This document shows positions 1 to 6,459 of a stretch of 28,531 nt of DNA, in pieces; position 1 is the stretch's first letter, and every line of letters starts with the position of its first letter. Below the pieces are notes generated by a model. That model was not told where the DNA came from, searched no databases, and saw only the letters and a list, made by a program, of their open reading frames with translations. The translations under genes and the position numbers were made by a program. Source of the DNA: Patulibacter sp040675535 (GTDB lineage: Bacteria > Actinomycetota > Thermoleophilia > Solirubrobacterales > Solirubrobacteraceae); contig NZ_JBFAPC010000069.1 in the NCBI RefSeq assembly GCF_040675535.1, forward strand, positions 1-28,531, given 5' to 3'.

Positions 1-100
1 CCCTCGCCCAGGTAGTCGGGGAACTCGATCAGGTCCGGACCGTTCGCCCCGTAGTGCGCGCCGAGGGCGTCGTGCGTGCGACGTCCGAAGCGGACGTCGC
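1..100 (-). other. Edge fragment with coding-like composition, downstream of the F420 reductase
   Basis: One minus-strand frame is open from the end of the F420 reductase to the window edge. It has about 90 % G/C at third positions and reads like protein (it includes HYGANGPDLIEFPDYLGEG). The other frames here have poor third-position bias. No ATG, GTG or TTG start is visible in this frame after the reductase stop, so this may be a gene with an unusual start, a gene broken by an indel, or chance. I cannot name a family. Confidence 0.25.
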
Positions 101-121
101 ATTCGGCCGCCCCGCCGGGTC

Positions 122-796
122 TCAGACCCCGGTGATCTTGATGCCGGAGTGGGCCTTGAAGCGGATGTTCATGCCGATCAGCAGCGGCGTGAGGCCCTCG
201 ACGATGCGGGACATCTCGAGGCGCCCGGCGTCGACCGGGCGCAGGCCCGAGCCGATCTTGTTGATGAGCTCGATGACGGGCTCCTTGTCGGCCTTGCGGT
301 CGCCGCAGACGAGGGTGTCCTGGTCCAGCTGGGCGTCGAGGTCGGTCAGCGACGCGCCGTCGATGGTGTGCAGCGCGGAGACGACGCGCACGCCCTTGGG
401 GACGAGCGACTGCGTCTGCTGGGCGGCGGAGCCCTGCCAGACGCCGATCAGCTGCGTGGGCTTGCCGCCGACGGCGGGGCCGAGCGGGACGGTGACGTCG
501 AGCACGATCTGGTCCTCGCGCAGCGACTCGGCGACGCTCTTGACGGTGCTCGCGGACGAGGCGTACGGCACCGTGATCGCGACGATCTTGCCGGCGGCGG
601 CGGCCGCGGCGCCGTTCTCGTCGCCCGTGACGTCGGCGCCGGGGACGATCGCGAGGGCGCGCTCGGCGGCCTCCTGTGCGCGGCCCGCGTCGCGCGAGCC
701 GATCACGATCGGCACCCCGGCCTTCGCCAGCCGGACCGCCAGGCCGAAGCCCAGGTTCCCGGTCCCGCCCAGGATCGCCACCGTCTCGTTGCTCAT
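122..796 (-). CDS. npdG: NADPH-dependent F420 reductase (F420:NADP oxidoreductase)
   Basis: Transfers hydride between NADP(H) and coenzyme F420 in the cytoplasm, supplying F420H2 for F420-dependent enzymes. The 224-residue product has the usual family length. A Rossmann motif GGTGNLG lies at residues 10-16 and the NADP-phosphate-binding segment IGSRD at 32-36. Other family hallmarks are VPLGPAVGGKP (103-113), LVCGD (162-166), DAGRLE (189-194) and a C-terminal segment TPLLIGMNIRF...GIKITG. I chose the ATG at 796 because GGAGGA lies just upstream; an in-frame GTG 12 bases earlier lies inside that ribosome-binding site. It is separated from the upstream LuxR gene by about 250 bases. A luciferase-like F420 enzyme at 11376 in this window is a plausible user of the cofactor. 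Family call is firm; direction of the reaction in vivo is inferred. Confidence 0.92.
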   Translation of the reverse strand: MSNETVAILGGTGNLGFGLAVRLAKAGVPIVIGSRDAGRAQEAAERALAIVPGADVTGDENGAAAAAAGKIVAITVPYASSASTVKSVAESLREDQIVLDVTVPLGPAVGGKPTQLIGVWQGSAAQQTQSLVPKGVRVVSALHTIDGASLTDLDAQLDQDTLVCGDRKADKEPVIELINKIGSGLRPVDAGRLEMSRIVEGLTPLLIGMNIRFKAHSGIKITGV

Positions 797-1049
797 CTCG
801 TCCTCCACGTCGGTTCGCTCCGGGGACGCGCGCCGCTGACGGCGCCGGCCCCGCGTGCTCCGGACCCACGGCGCGGAGCGCTCGGGACGATAACCGCGCG
901 ATCACCGCCGACCGCGCTCCGTCCCCCCGGCGCCGGAGGCTTCCCCCGCCTGCGGGGGGCCCGCCGCAGGGGTGCTCCCCCCGGACGGGTGGGCGGCGGG
1001 CGGACCGGGCCGCATCCGTCCCTGCGCCGCTTCTGGGCCCGCCGCCCGG
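797..1049 (-). other. Intergenic region between LuxR gene and F420 reductase
   Basis: No gene seen. A G/C hairpin (stem 943-948 with 953-958, CCTG loop) could terminate the LuxR transcript, although no U-tract follows. A minus-strand TATCGT (892 to 887) could be a -10 box for the reductase with a leader of about 90 bases; no convincing -35 was found. Confidence 0.3.
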
Positions 1050-2243
1050 TCAGGGCGAGGCCGGACGGCCGTCGCCCATGACCCACGCGATCGCCTGGGT
1101 CCGGTTGCGGACGCCGAGCTTCGCGAGGACCCGGCGGACGTGGGTCTTCACCGTGGGGTCGGAGATCGCGAGCGCCCGGGCGATCTCGGCGTTCCGGGCC
1201 CCGGACGCGATCATCGCGAGGACCTCGTGCTCCCGTGGCGTCAGCGCGGCGAGGCGACGGGCCCGCTCGGGGGTGGACGGCTCCGGCTCGACGGGGTCGT
1301 CGTCGGCCAGGCCGGGGCGCGCGAGCCGCAGCTCGGTCTCCGTCATCGCCGCCATCGCCGCGTCGACGTCCGCGAGGACGGCCCGGACCTCGTCGCGCTG
1401 GTGCCGCATGCTCTCGGTCAGCGCCGCCCGCTCGAAGAGGTGCGCGAACCCCTCCGCGAACATCCAGAGGAGGTCGCGGTCGATGGCGTCGCAGCGGGCG
1501 TCGGAGTCGTGGTCGGCGTGGAGGAAGGCGACCACCGTCCCCGACGCCGCGATCGGCGCCGCGACGTACGAGGACGAGCGTCCCTCGTGGAAGAACCGAT
1601 GCGCGCCGGCGTCGGACGTGTCGGTCACCAGGCCCGGGCGGTGCTCCGCGACCAGCTGGGACTCGAACGGCACCTCCGTGACGGGGATGGGCCGCTCGTC
1701 CCACGCGCGCCACCACGGGGCGTCGCGGACGGCCGCGTTGACCATCCAGGGGGACCACGCGTCGTCGTCGACGCGCGAGAGCAGCACGCGCTCGAAGCCG
1801 CAGGAGTCCGCGACCTCGTCGCACACGGCGTCGAGCAGCTCCGCCGCGGTCGTGATGGTCCGCATGCGCGTCAGTCCGCGCTCGCACGAGGTCACGCGTC
1901 GGCGGGCGGCCGCGGCCTCGAAGGCGTGCGCCTCGAGCGCCAGCTCGTGGGCCTCCACCGACAGGCGCGCGAGCTTCGTCGCGTCGCCGGATCGCGGCGC
2001 GACGTCGTCGCCCGGCGGGACCGGGTCGGTCGTCGCGGACCCCGCCCGGGCGAGCACCCCGAGGGCCGTCGCGATCCGGTCGGCGAGACGCTCGGCGCGG
2101 AGGGACACGGCGTCGCCGTCGAGCTCGTCCCGCTCCGGCGTCCCGTGGTCCGGCGCGTCCCCGGCGAGCGCGTCGGCGCGGCGCTCCAGCCGGTCCGCCC
2201 GGGCGACGAGCTTGTCGGCACGCGCGGCGCCGGGACCGCTCAC
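1050..2243 (-). CDS. LuxR-family transcriptional regulator with GAF-like sensor domain (second of a tandem pair)
   Basis: The 397-residue protein has an Ala/Arg/Asp-rich helical N-terminus (about 1-115, coiled-coil-like), a GAF-like domain at about 130-275 (VCDEVADSCGFERVLLSRVDDD...YVAAPIAASGTVVAFLHADH), a helical linker at about 275-330, and a C-terminal LuxR helix-turn-helix at about 333-388 (LTPREHEVLAMIASG, then DPTVKTHVRRVLAKLGV). The ligand is unknown. The start is GTG at 2243, overlapping the TGA of the upstream paralog in a GTGA junction, so the two are translationally coupled. It is clearly paralogous to that neighbour, sharing the DRDLLWMFAEGF-type segment at the end of the GAF domain. 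No response-regulator receiver domain is present, so the signal is probably a bound small molecule. Confidence 0.85.
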   Translation of the reverse strand: MSGPGAARADKLVARADRLERRADALAGDAPDHGTPERDELDGDAVSLRAERLADRIATALGVLARAGSATTDPVPPGDDVAPRSGDATKLARLSVEAHELALEAHAFEAAAARRRVTSCERGLTRMRTITTAAELLDAVCDEVADSCGFERVLLSRVDDDAWSPWMVNAAVRDAPWWRAWDERPIPVTEVPFESQLVAEHRPGLVTDTSDAGAHRFFHEGRSSSYVAAPIAASGTVVAFLHADHDSDARCDAIDRDLLWMFAEGFAHLFERAALTESMRHQRDEVRAVLADVDAAMAAMTETELRLARPGLADDDPVEPEPSTPERARRLAALTPREHEVLAMIASGARNAEIARALAISDPTVKTHVRRVLAKLGVRNRTQAIAWVMGDGRPASP

Positions 2244-3304
2244 GGGCGTCCCGCCGGCGGGACGGACGACCGCAGGTGCCGCGCGACCGCGTCGGCGCGG
2301 CTCGTCGCCCCGAGCTTGCGCAGGACGACGTGCGCGTGGGACTTCACGGTGGTCTCGCCGACGACGAGGCGCTCGGCGATCGCGGCGTACGTCGCGCCGG
2401 TGACCATCAGGTCGAGGATCTCGCGCTCGCGTCCGGTCAGGGGCGTCCCGGTGACCGTCGGGGCGGGGGAGGACGCCGGGGTCGCGGGTCGCAGCGCGTG
2501 CCGGAAGACATCGTGCTCGGCGGCCGACAGCGCGGCCAGGCCGTCCTCGGCCGACCGGAACGCCGCCCGGACGCGGGCGAGCTGCGTGTCGAGCCGCTCC
2601 CCGAGGGCGACGCGCTCGAAGACGAACCCGAACCCCTCGGCGAACGTCCAGAGGACGTCGCGGTCGAGCGCCGTCACGACGCGGCCGACCCGGTCGGCCT
2701 GCAGGAAGCCGATGACGGCGCCCGTCGGCATGACGGGCGCGGCGACGTAGCCGGGGCTCTGCGACACGGCCATCAGCTCGGGGGTGGTGCGCGGGTCCCC
2801 GGCCATGACGAGGTCGGCCGACCGGCGCCGGATCAGGTCCGCCTCGAGCGCCTTCGGGCCGATCGGGATCCACGTCTCCCGCAGGTAGCGCTCCGTCGCG
2901 GCCGAGATCCCGGGGTCGAGGTCCGGGGAGAGCCACACGGCCTCCGCCCGCCACGTCTCGCCGCGCCGGCGGGAGACGACGGTCCGGTCGAACCCGCCCG
3001 CGGCGGCCAGCTCCTCCGCCGCCATCGGGAGCAGGTCGTCGACGGAGCGGGCGGTCTCCAGGCGCCCGAGCGCGTCGTGCACGCGCCGCAGGGCCGCGAG
3101 GCGCGACTCGATCTCGCGCCGGGACTGCGTGCCGCGCGTCCGGGTGCTCGCGGCGAGCTCGGCGGCGGCGGCGGCGAGGTCCTCCGCGGCGCGGTGCTCG
3201 GGCGTCCGCAGGACGCGCCGCGCCCGTTCGTCGACCGCGTCGAGTCGCGCCGTCCGCTCCGCGGCCGTGGCGTCGTCGTCGCCCGCCTGGCCTCCGGCCT
3301 CCAT
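2240..3304 (-). CDS. LuxR-family transcriptional regulator with GAF-like sensor domain (first of a tandem pair)
   Basis: A 354-residue protein: an acidic, Ala/Arg-rich helical N-terminus (1-80), a GAF-like domain at about 85-235 (LLPMAAEELAAAGGFDRTVVS...GYVAAPVMPTGAVIGFLQAD, ending DRDVLWTFAEGFGFVFERVAL), a linker, and a LuxR helix-turn-helix at 288-344 (LTGREREILDLMVTGATYAAIAERL, VGETTVKSHAHVVLRKLG). It lies upstream of, and overlaps by four bases, its 397-residue paralog, so the pair probably arose by tandem duplication and is made from one transcript. The ATG at 3304 is chosen because a TATAGT -10 box ends nine bases upstream. No strong ribosome-binding site is seen, which fits a leaderless or near-leaderless message. 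Target genes cannot be read from the sequence. Confidence 0.85.
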   Translation of the reverse strand: MEAGGQAGDDDATAAERTARLDAVDERARRVLRTPEHRAAEDLAAAAAELAASTRTRGTQSRREIESRLAALRRVHDALGRLETARSVDDLLPMAAEELAAAGGFDRTVVSRRRGETWRAEAVWLSPDLDPGISAATERYLRETWIPIGPKALEADLIRRRSADLVMAGDPRTTPELMAVSQSPGYVAAPVMPTGAVIGFLQADRVGRVVTALDRDVLWTFAEGFGFVFERVALGERLDTQLARVRAAFRSAEDGLAALSAAEHDVFRHALRPATPASSPAPTVTGTPLTGREREILDLMVTGATYAAIAERLVVGETTVKSHAHVVLRKLGATSRADAVARHLRSSVPPAGRP

Positions 3305-3319
3305 CCTGGGCGCACTATA
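3305..3319 (-). promoter_or_regulatory. Promoter -10 box of the tandem LuxR genes
   Basis: Minus-strand TATAGT (3319 to 3314) ends nine bases before the ATG at 3304. The -35 region is poorly conserved. The short distance implies a leader of only a few bases. Confidence 0.4.
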
Positions 3320-3356
3320 CGGGCGGGCCCTGGACCGTGGACCGGGCCGGGAACGA

Positions 3357-3411
3357 CGAGACCGCCCCGGAGGGCGGTCTCGTGGACGGTGCCGGGCGCG
3401 GTGGCGCCCGG
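3357..3411 (-). terminator. Two tandem hairpins after the AveC-like membrane gene
   Basis: The first hairpin has a perfect 11-bp stem (3357-3367 with 3372-3382, CGGA loop). The second has a perfect 8-bp stem (3392-3399 with 3404-3411, GGTG loop). They lie between the stop of the membrane gene at 3423 and the LuxR promoter and probably separate the two transcription units. There is no clear U-tract on either strand. Confidence 0.55.
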
Positions 3412-3422
3412 TGCCTACGGGG

Positions 3423-4265
3423 TCAGTCGGCCGCGACCGCCTCGCGCGCCGGGGCGCCGGTCCCGGTCGCCGCGCGGGCGGGCACGGGGGCGGCGACGCT
3501 GTCGGGCAGGAACGACGCGGCGAGGCGCACGATCAGGACCGCGCAGCCCATGCTGATGAGCGTCGTCGCGTAGCGGATGAACTCGGTCGTGTTCTCCGCG
3601 TGGAGGCCGACGATCATCGCCATGCCGCCGCCGTAGTTCACGCCGACGAACGTGATCGGGAAGATCAGGAAGATCGCGGCCAGCTGCCACGGCTCCCGGG
3701 CGCGCTTGCGCAGCTCGGCCGCGGCGACCGCGAAGACCATCACCTGCGCCATCTCGAGCATGCCGATCACGAGCGGGTACTCGAAGATGCGGAAGACGTG
3801 CGGGCCCCAGTAGGTGTAGGCGCCCGAGCTCGTCCCGATGACCTCGAAGGCGATGGACTCCAGCAGCGAGCAGCCCGCGACGATGTAGAGCTTCTTCTTC
3901 GTCATCGTGCCCAGGTGGATCGACCGGGCGATGTAGACGGCGGGGAAGCCGTAGAGGAGCGCGTAGCCGCTGTGCGCCCAGTTGGGCTGCGGGACGTCGA
4001 ACGCCGTGAAGGTCGACTGCAGGACGAAGGTCCCGCCGTGATCGACGCTGTAGAAGTACAGCATCATCATCTCGTCGTAGAGCGGCTCGCCGAAGGCCCC
4101 GACCATCGCGGCGGCGATGATGGCCGTGTAGTACCAGGTCTTCTCGCGCTTCCACAGGACGAACGTGAAGACCAGGACGGCGATCGTCAGGATCCAGCTG
4201 CCGTACGTGAAGAAGTCCTGGGCCGTCAGGTTCAGTGGCCGGGTCACCGGCTGTTCGAGTCTCAT
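3423..4265 (-). CDS. Seven-helix membrane protein, AveC/spirocyclase-like
   Basis: The 280-residue integral membrane protein has about seven hydrophobic helices (near residues 18-37, 44-70, 98-118, 126-148, 160-183, 193-215 and 226-250) and an Ala/Pro-rich tail. The layout and several motifs resemble AveC-type spirocyclase-like proteins of actinobacteria: GEPLYDEMMMLYFYS after helix 2, NWAHSGYALLYG, an E...GAYTYWG segment and YPLVIGMLEMAQ. AveC acts in avermectin spiroketal formation; what the many non-biosynthetic relatives do is not known, so no substrate is proposed. The ATG at 4265 is preceded by AAGGAG at proper spacing; an upstream in-frame start lacks one. It is a single-gene unit with its own promoter and tandem terminator hairpins. 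The family assignment is from remembered motif layout only. Confidence 0.5.
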   Translation of the reverse strand: MRLEQPVTRPLNLTAQDFFTYGSWILTIAVLVFTFVLWKREKTWYYTAIIAAAMVGAFGEPLYDEMMMLYFYSVDHGGTFVLQSTFTAFDVPQPNWAHSGYALLYGFPAVYIARSIHLGTMTKKKLYIVAGCSLLESIAFEVIGTSSGAYTYWGPHVFRIFEYPLVIGMLEMAQVMVFAVAAAELRKRAREPWQLAAIFLIFPITFVGVNYGGGMAMIVGLHAENTTEFIRYATTLISMGCAVLIVRLAASFLPDSVAAPVPARAATGTGAPAREAVAAD

Positions 4266-4315
4266 CGCTGCTCCTTGGCGTGTCCGAGCGCACACGAACG
4301 GCGCGGGACGATGAC

Positions 4316-4382
4316 ACCGTAGGGCGCGGGCAGCTGCGGGTCGTCATCCCATCGGACGAATCTCTCGCCTCAAGGGATGACG
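4316..4382 (-). promoter_or_regulatory. Promoter with overlapping inverted repeat for the AveC-like gene
   Basis: Minus-strand TACGGT (4321 to 4316) is a likely -10 box, giving a leader of about 44 bases. A perfect 9-bp inverted repeat, CGTCATCCC (4342-4350) and GGGATGACG (4374-4382), begins where the -35 element would lie and could be an operator. It could instead be a weak terminator for the TetR gene, since its 23-base loop is long for that role. Confidence 0.4.
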
Positions 4383-4519
4383 TGGCCGCCGCGGGGGCGG
4401 GTCCGGGCCCCGATCGCGCGCGGGCACCGGACGTCCTCGCGCGTCCGATCGGTCCACACCGGGCCTCGGCGCGATCCGCGCCCGGCCCCGAGACCTGGCC
4501 CGTCCCGGTCGTCCCGGAC

Positions 4520-5113
4520 TCAGGCGGCGGACGACGGCCGCGCGGGCGCCGTGGCGCCCGCCGGCACCGACAGGGCGTCGAGCCCGTCGAGCACGAGCCG
4601 CACGAGCCACTCGACGAGGTCCGTGGCGCTGCGCGTCTGCGCCGGCCAGTAGACGACCGAGTGCAGCAGGCCGATCGCGGCCTGCGAGCCGATCGCGACG
4701 GCCTCGGGCGACGCGTCCGGGTAGCAGCGGGCGATCGTCTCCTCCCAGTACGCGGCGTGGTCGCGCATGCGCCGCGTGAAGAGGCGGCGCCAGGGGTCGA
4801 CGAGGAAGCGGTGCTCGTGCGCGAAGACCGAGACCAGCGCCCGGTGGTCGACGACGAAGCTCGCGTGGGCGCGGATCAGGAAGTCCAGCTCGTCCCGCGG
4901 GGTGGCGAACTCCCCGTTCGGCCGGACGGTGACGAGGTCCATGGCCTCGTCGAAGACCGTCGCGAGGATCTCGTCCTTGCCCTTGAAGTGCCGGTAGACG
5001 GCGGGCCCGCTGACCCCGGCCCGGCGCCCGATCTCGTCGATCCCGACGCCGTGGAAGCCCCGCTCGTGGAACAGCTGCGCCGCCACGTCCAGGATCTTGC
5101 GTTGTCGCGTCAC
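4520..5113 (-). CDS. TetR-family transcriptional repressor of the adjacent acyl-CoA genes
   Basis: A 197-residue TetR/AcrR protein. The N-terminal helix-turn-helix spans about residues 1-50: RKILDVAAQLFHERGFHGVGIDEIGRRAGVSGPAVYRHFKGKDEIL. An all-helical ligand domain follows (HEHRFLVDPWRRLF, AIGSQAAIGLLHSVVYW). Layout is close to repressors of lipid degradation such as the KstR2 group; the inducer is probably an acyl-CoA, by family analogy. It lies 52 bases downstream of the dehydrogenase gene on the same strand, so it is probably cotranscribed and autoregulated. The start is uncertain: GTG at 5113 has a TACCCT box six bases upstream, while an in-frame GTG at 5119 directly abuts that box. The palindromes at 6278, 6395 and 10580 are its likely operators. 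Confidence 0.85.
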   Translation of the reverse strand: MTRQRKILDVAAQLFHERGFHGVGIDEIGRRAGVSGPAVYRHFKGKDEILATVFDEAMDLVTVRPNGEFATPRDELDFLIRAHASFVVDHRALVSVFAHEHRFLVDPWRRLFTRRMRDHAAYWEETIARCYPDASPEAVAIGSQAAIGLLHSVVYWPAQTRSATDLVEWLVRLVLDGLDALSVPAGATAPARPSSAA

Positions 5114-5125
5114 AGCCACAGGGTA
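5114..5125 (-). promoter_or_regulatory. Possible internal leaderless promoter of the TetR gene
   Basis: Minus-strand TACCCT (5125 to 5120) is followed by six bases and the GTG at 5113, the same layout as other leaderless starts in this window. It would let the repressor be made independently of the upstream dehydrogenase. Confidence 0.35.
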
Positions 5126-5165
5126 CCCGCGTCGCTCGGGGTCGCAGGCGCCGGCGGGACGGTGC

Positions 5166-6266
5166 TCAGCCCGCGGTCACGGGCGTGGTGGTCAGGCCCG
5201 CGAGCGCGGCGACGCGGTCGTGGTACGACGCCGCGGAGCCGCCGATCCGGGCGTCTGCCCGGATCCGCTTGAACGGCAGCTGCAGGTCGTGCTCCCACGT
5301 GTAGCCGATGGCCCCGTGCAGGAACAGCGCCTTGTCGGCGACGTCGTTGAGGTTGTCGGCGGCGTAGGCCTTGGCGATCCAGGCGTGCAGGAGCGCGTCG
5401 TCCTCGCCCTCGTCGAGCGCCCACGCGGCGTAGCTCACCGCGGCGCGCGTGGCCTCGATCGGGACGACCATCTGGGCGGCGTAGTGCTTGACGGCCTGGA
5501 AGGACCCGACGGCGACGCCGAACTGCTTGCGCTCCTTGACGTACGCGACGGTCGTGTCGAGCAGCCACTGCGCGGCGCCCAGGGCGTCGGCGGCGACGAG
5601 CACGGCGACCTCGGCGGTCAGCCGCTCGGCCTGCGCGGCGGACAGCGGTCCGACCTCCTCGACCGCGGCGTCCGCGAGCGTCACGCGGTACAGCGGGCGC
5701 GTGTGGTCGGTCAGCACGCGCGGGGTCAGCGTGGCGCCGGCCCCCGGGATGCGCACGACCGTGAAGCCGCCGGCGTCGTCGGCGACGAGCGCCACGAAGG
5801 TCGTGGCCGCGGCGGGCGCGCCGGGCAGCGGGACGAAGTCGACGTCGACCGTGGCGCTGCCGCCGGCGACGTCGATCGCGACGGGCCGGTCCAGCGGCCG
5901 GCGCGCGTCGGCGAGAAGCGCGACGGCGGCGTCGGGGTCCAGGGCCGTCTCGGCGCCGGCCGCGTCGCCCGCGCCGGCGAGCACGAGCGCGGCGAGCGTC
6001 GCGGACCACAGCGGCGCGTCGGGGACGCTGCCGTGGCCGAGCTCCTCGGCCACCAGCGCGCGCTCGACGACGCCGCCGCCCTCGCCGCCGGCGTCCTCCG
6101 CGACGCCGATCCCGAGCCAGCCCTGCTCGCCCACGAGCCCGGACAGGTCGTCCCCCTCGCGGTTCAGCGCCCAGCGGCGGATCGCGGCCAGGGGCGCGTG
6201 CCGCTCGATCGTCCCGTGGACGGCCTCGCGGAGGAACTCCTGTTCGTCGGTGAGCGTGACGCGCAT
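5166..6266 (-). CDS. Acyl-CoA dehydrogenase family protein, non-catalytic (beta-type) subunit
   Basis: The 366-residue protein has the three-domain acyl-CoA dehydrogenase layout: helical N-terminus (LTDEQEFLREAVHGTIERHAP), a divergent middle beta domain, and a helical C-terminus with the family signature YVKERKQFGVAVGSFQAVKH and the ending GYTWEHDLQLPFKR. The middle domain lacks a recognisable FAD motif of the FSEPGAGSD type. The position used by the catalytic glutamate in isovaleryl-type enzymes is occupied by DALGAAQWLL. These traits match the smaller partner of heterotetrameric dehydrogenases such as FadE28-FadE29 of mycobacteria, so I infer it needs a partner, perhaps the gene at 9380-10558. 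Start: ATG at 6266, seven bases after a TATGGT -10 box and without a Shine-Dalgarno, as in leaderless messages; an ATG at 6278 overlaps that box. It heads an operon with the TetR gene. Confidence 0.85.
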   Translation of the reverse strand: MRVTLTDEQEFLREAVHGTIERHAPLAAIRRWALNREGDDLSGLVGEQGWLGIGVAEDAGGEGGGVVERALVAEELGHGSVPDAPLWSATLAALVLAGAGDAAGAETALDPDAAVALLADARRPLDRPVAIDVAGGSATVDVDFVPLPGAPAAATTFVALVADDAGGFTVVRIPGAGATLTPRVLTDHTRPLYRVTLADAAVEEVGPLSAAQAERLTAEVAVLVAADALGAAQWLLDTTVAYVKERKQFGVAVGSFQAVKHYAAQMVVPIEATRAAVSYAAWALDEGEDDALLHAWIAKAYAADNLNDVADKALFLHGAIGYTWEHDLQLPFKRIRADARIGGSAASYHDRVAALAGLTTTPVTAG

Positions 6267-6291
6267 GGCAGGCACCATAACGATCGTTCAC
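6267..6291 (-). promoter_or_regulatory. TetR operator and leaderless promoter of the dehydrogenase-TetR operon
   Basis: TAACGATCGTTCAC occupies 6278-6291 with a perfect 10-bp palindromic core AACGATCGTT at 6279-6288. The minus-strand -10 box TATGGT (6279 to 6274) abuts it, seven bases before the ATG at 6266. A repressor bound here would cover the -10/spacer region. The identical 14-mer recurs at 6395. Confidence 0.7.
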
Positions 6292-6301
6292 GGCTACCGG
6301 G

Positions 6302-6365
6302 GAACCGGTTCGGGCGCCGTTGGGACGGCATCCAGTGGCCGTTGCCAAGGGGGTCGGGGCCGTTG
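6302..6365. repeat. Palindrome and three GCCGTTG repeats in the divergent promoter region
   Basis: A perfect 10-bp palindrome GAACCGGTTC lies at 6302-6311. GCCGTTG occurs at 6316-6322, 6338-6344 and 6359-6365, spaced 22 and 21 bases, about two helical turns each. A further copy lies at 10609-10615, upstream of the third operator. These may be sites for a second regulator. Confidence 0.3.
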
Positions 6366-6371
6366 TGGCTC

Positions 6372-6392
6372 TCGACGGCGGCGCGCCGTCGA
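6372..6392 (+). promoter_or_regulatory. Hairpin just upstream of the crotonase operator
   Basis: A perfect 9-bp inverted repeat (TCGACGGCG at 6372-6380, CGCCGTCGA at 6384-6392) with a three-base spacer ends three bases before the second operator. It may insulate the two divergent promoters or bind a protein. Confidence 0.3.
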
Positions 6393-6394
6393 TC

Positions 6395-6424
6395 TAACGA
6401 TCGTTCACATCGTTTCTGTAGGGT
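6395..6424 (+). promoter_or_regulatory. TetR operator and promoter of the crotonase gene
   Basis: TAACGATCGTTCAC at 6395-6408 is identical to the site at 6278-6291. The candidate -10 box TAGGGT is at 6419-6424, so the operator covers the -35 region (17-base spacing places it at 6396-6401). The predicted leader is about 30 bases and carries a GAGGAG ribosome-binding site at 6449-6454. Confidence 0.7.
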
Positions 6425-6459
6425 CTGCTCCCGAGCAGTTTCCGACGAGAGGAGAGCCC

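Noticed and set aside
54..839. Long open frame on the plus strand opposite the F420 reductase
   Set aside because: Its translation is low-complexity Ser/Arg-rich and has no family motifs, while the minus strand has a complete F420 reductase.
2244..2954. Upstream extension of the second LuxR gene
   Set aside because: The extra region is a shadow of the first LuxR gene; the GTGA overlap start at 2243 is better supported.
6267..6278. ATG at 6278 as start of the dehydrogenase beta gene
   Set aside because: It overlaps the predicted -10 box; the ATG at 6266 fits the leaderless spacing seen elsewhere.
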